Positions 63,108 to 64,000 of a stretch of DNA of 64,000 nt are shown piece after piece. Both the position numbers and the translations under genes were made by a program. The stretch comes from Winogradskyella helgolandensis (GTDB taxonomy: Bacteria; Bacteroidota; Bacteroidia; Flavobacteriales; Flavobacteriaceae). Location: positions 2,863,001 through 2,927,000 of the forward strand of contig NZ_JABFHO010000001.1 of assembly GCF_013404085.1 (NCBI RefSeq), read 5' to 3'. The notes under the pieces are model-generated. The model saw only the letters and a list, made by a program, of their open reading frames with translations, was not told where the DNA came from and searched no databases. Positions within the stretch are counted from its first letter, which is position 1, and each line of letters begins with the position of its first letter.

Positions 63108-63923
63108 ATGGAGAAATTACCAAAGATTGGATTACCGATTTTAATCGGAGTTGTGCTTTTAATTATCGTTTTAGCAAAGTCTGCTGTTACTTTAGACTCT
63201 GGTCATGCAGGTGTACTATACGAAACACTTAGTGGAGGTGTAAATCCAGATAAAGCACCATTAGGTCCAGGATTTCATGTTATTGCGCCATGGAATAGAG
63301 TCATCGATTATGAAACGCGTCAGCAAGAAGTTGCAGAAAAAATGGCGGTATTATCGTCTAATGGTTTGGATATTAAACTAGACGCATCTATTCTGTATCA
63401 ACCAGATGTTAAAAGTTTAGGAAAATTACACAACCAAAAAGGTGAAGATTATTTAAGTCGTGTACTTCAACCAGCGATTAGAAGTGCGGCAAGAAGTGTT
63501 GTTGGTAGATATACACCAGAGCAGTTGTACTCTAGTAAAAGAGATGCGATTCAAGAGGAAATCTATGAGGAAACTAAAAAAATAGTAGAACCACAGTTTA
63601 TTCAATTAAACGATATTTTAATTAGAGATGTTACTTTACCTCCGACAATTAAAGAAGCAATTGAGCGTAAATTGAAACAAGAGCAAGAATCATTAGAGTA
63701 TGAATTTAGACTTGAAAGTGCTAGAAAAGAAGCTGAAAAAGTAATTATCGACGCACAAGGTAAAGCTGACGCTAACCGAATTTTAAGTGCATCTTTAACA
63801 GATAAGATTCTTCAAGATAAAGGAATTGAAGCGACAGTAAAACTTTCTGAATCGCCAAATAGCAAAACCATTATTATTGGTTCTGGAGATAGTGGATTAC
63901 CAATTATCTTAGGAAATCAATAA
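63108..63923 (+). CDS. Prohibitin-type SPFH/Band 7 membrane protein
   Basis: One N-terminal membrane helix (about 8-26) is followed by the SPFH domain: SGHAGVLYETLSGGVNPDK, GPGFHVIAPWNRVIDYETRQ and LDIKLDASILYQPDV. A coiled-coil tail follows (KLKQEQESLEYEFRLESARK). The 271 residues match prohibitins, which form membrane ring assemblies that hold proteases or organise lipid domains. It is probably translated with the VWA-like gene. The 77 bases after it to the window end hold nothing I can identify. Confidence 0.93.
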   Translation: MEKLPKIGLPILIGVVLLIIVLAKSAVTLDSGHAGVLYETLSGGVNPDKAPLGPGFHVIAPWNRVIDYETRQQEVAEKMAVLSSNGLDIKLDASILYQPDVKSLGKLHNQKGEDYLSRVLQPAIRSAARSVVGRYTPEQLYSSKRDAIQEEIYEETKKIVEPQFIQLNDILIRDVTLPPTIKEAIERKLKQEQESLEYEFRLESARKEAEKVIIDAQGKADANRILSASLTDKILQDKGIEATVKLSESPNSKTIIIGSGDSGLPIILGNQ

Positions 63924-64000
63924 TTGAAGATGCAAATTCTATTAATATGTTAAAAATTTGTTTTCTTTGAATTAAAATTAGGATTACTAAAATTAAATTA

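Overview
The window is a 64 kb chromosomal stretch of a flavobacterium (Bacteroidota, most likely family Flavobacteriaceae; the genus cannot be read from the sequence). The evidence is the low GC content, frequent TAnnTTTG -7 promoter boxes, few Shine-Dalgarno sites, an LpxC-FabZ fusion, the type IX secretion (T9SS) regulator PorX, and a giant secreted protein ending in a T9SS type A sorting domain. I see no rRNA, tRNA, CRISPR array, insertion sequence or prophage.

Region 1 (1-12950) is housekeeping. It holds the tail of an unknown gene, parE and parC with two small envelope proteins between them, a TerC-like membrane protein with a lipoprotein, a divergent XRE regulator / M14 carboxypeptidase pair with repeated operator-like palindromes, an Lrp-type regulator, a DinB protein, aroB and proline dehydrogenase. 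Two good intrinsic terminators lie here.

Region 2 (13044-47556) is a surface polysaccharide locus of about 34 kb. Three minus-strand blocks hold export genes (Wza- and Wzc-like), bacillosamine-type sugar genes (pglF- and pglE-like), a PglC-type initiating transferase, five GT4 glycosyltransferases, a flippase, a polymerase/ligase candidate, an MBOAT acyltransferase with an SGNH-like partner, an AsnB amidotransferase, an acetyltransferase and a polysaccharide deacetylase. Three different ATP-grasp enzymes are scattered through it. One of them, with a HAD phosphatase, sits on the opposite strand between the pglC-like and pglE-like genes. A 2033-residue T9SS-exported protein with a pectate-lyase-like head and about 19 Ig/PKD-like modules lies in the middle. 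The locus ends with UDP-glucose dehydrogenase and UDP-glucuronate 4-epimerase, which together supply UDP-galacturonate.

Region 3 (47643-63923) returns to core genes: alanine dehydrogenase, tsaE, porX, an HD phosphohydrolase, a lipid A block (lpxD, lpxC-fabZ, lpxA, efp, a second lpxD), sucD, fabG, a VWA-like membrane protein and a prohibitin-like protein. Small palindromic and heptameric repeats lie between genes here.

The most interesting reading is a galacturonate-containing, probably amide-decorated surface glycan whose locus also encodes a secreted lyase-like repeat protein that could trim, bind or release it. This is inference from gene content and has not been shown.
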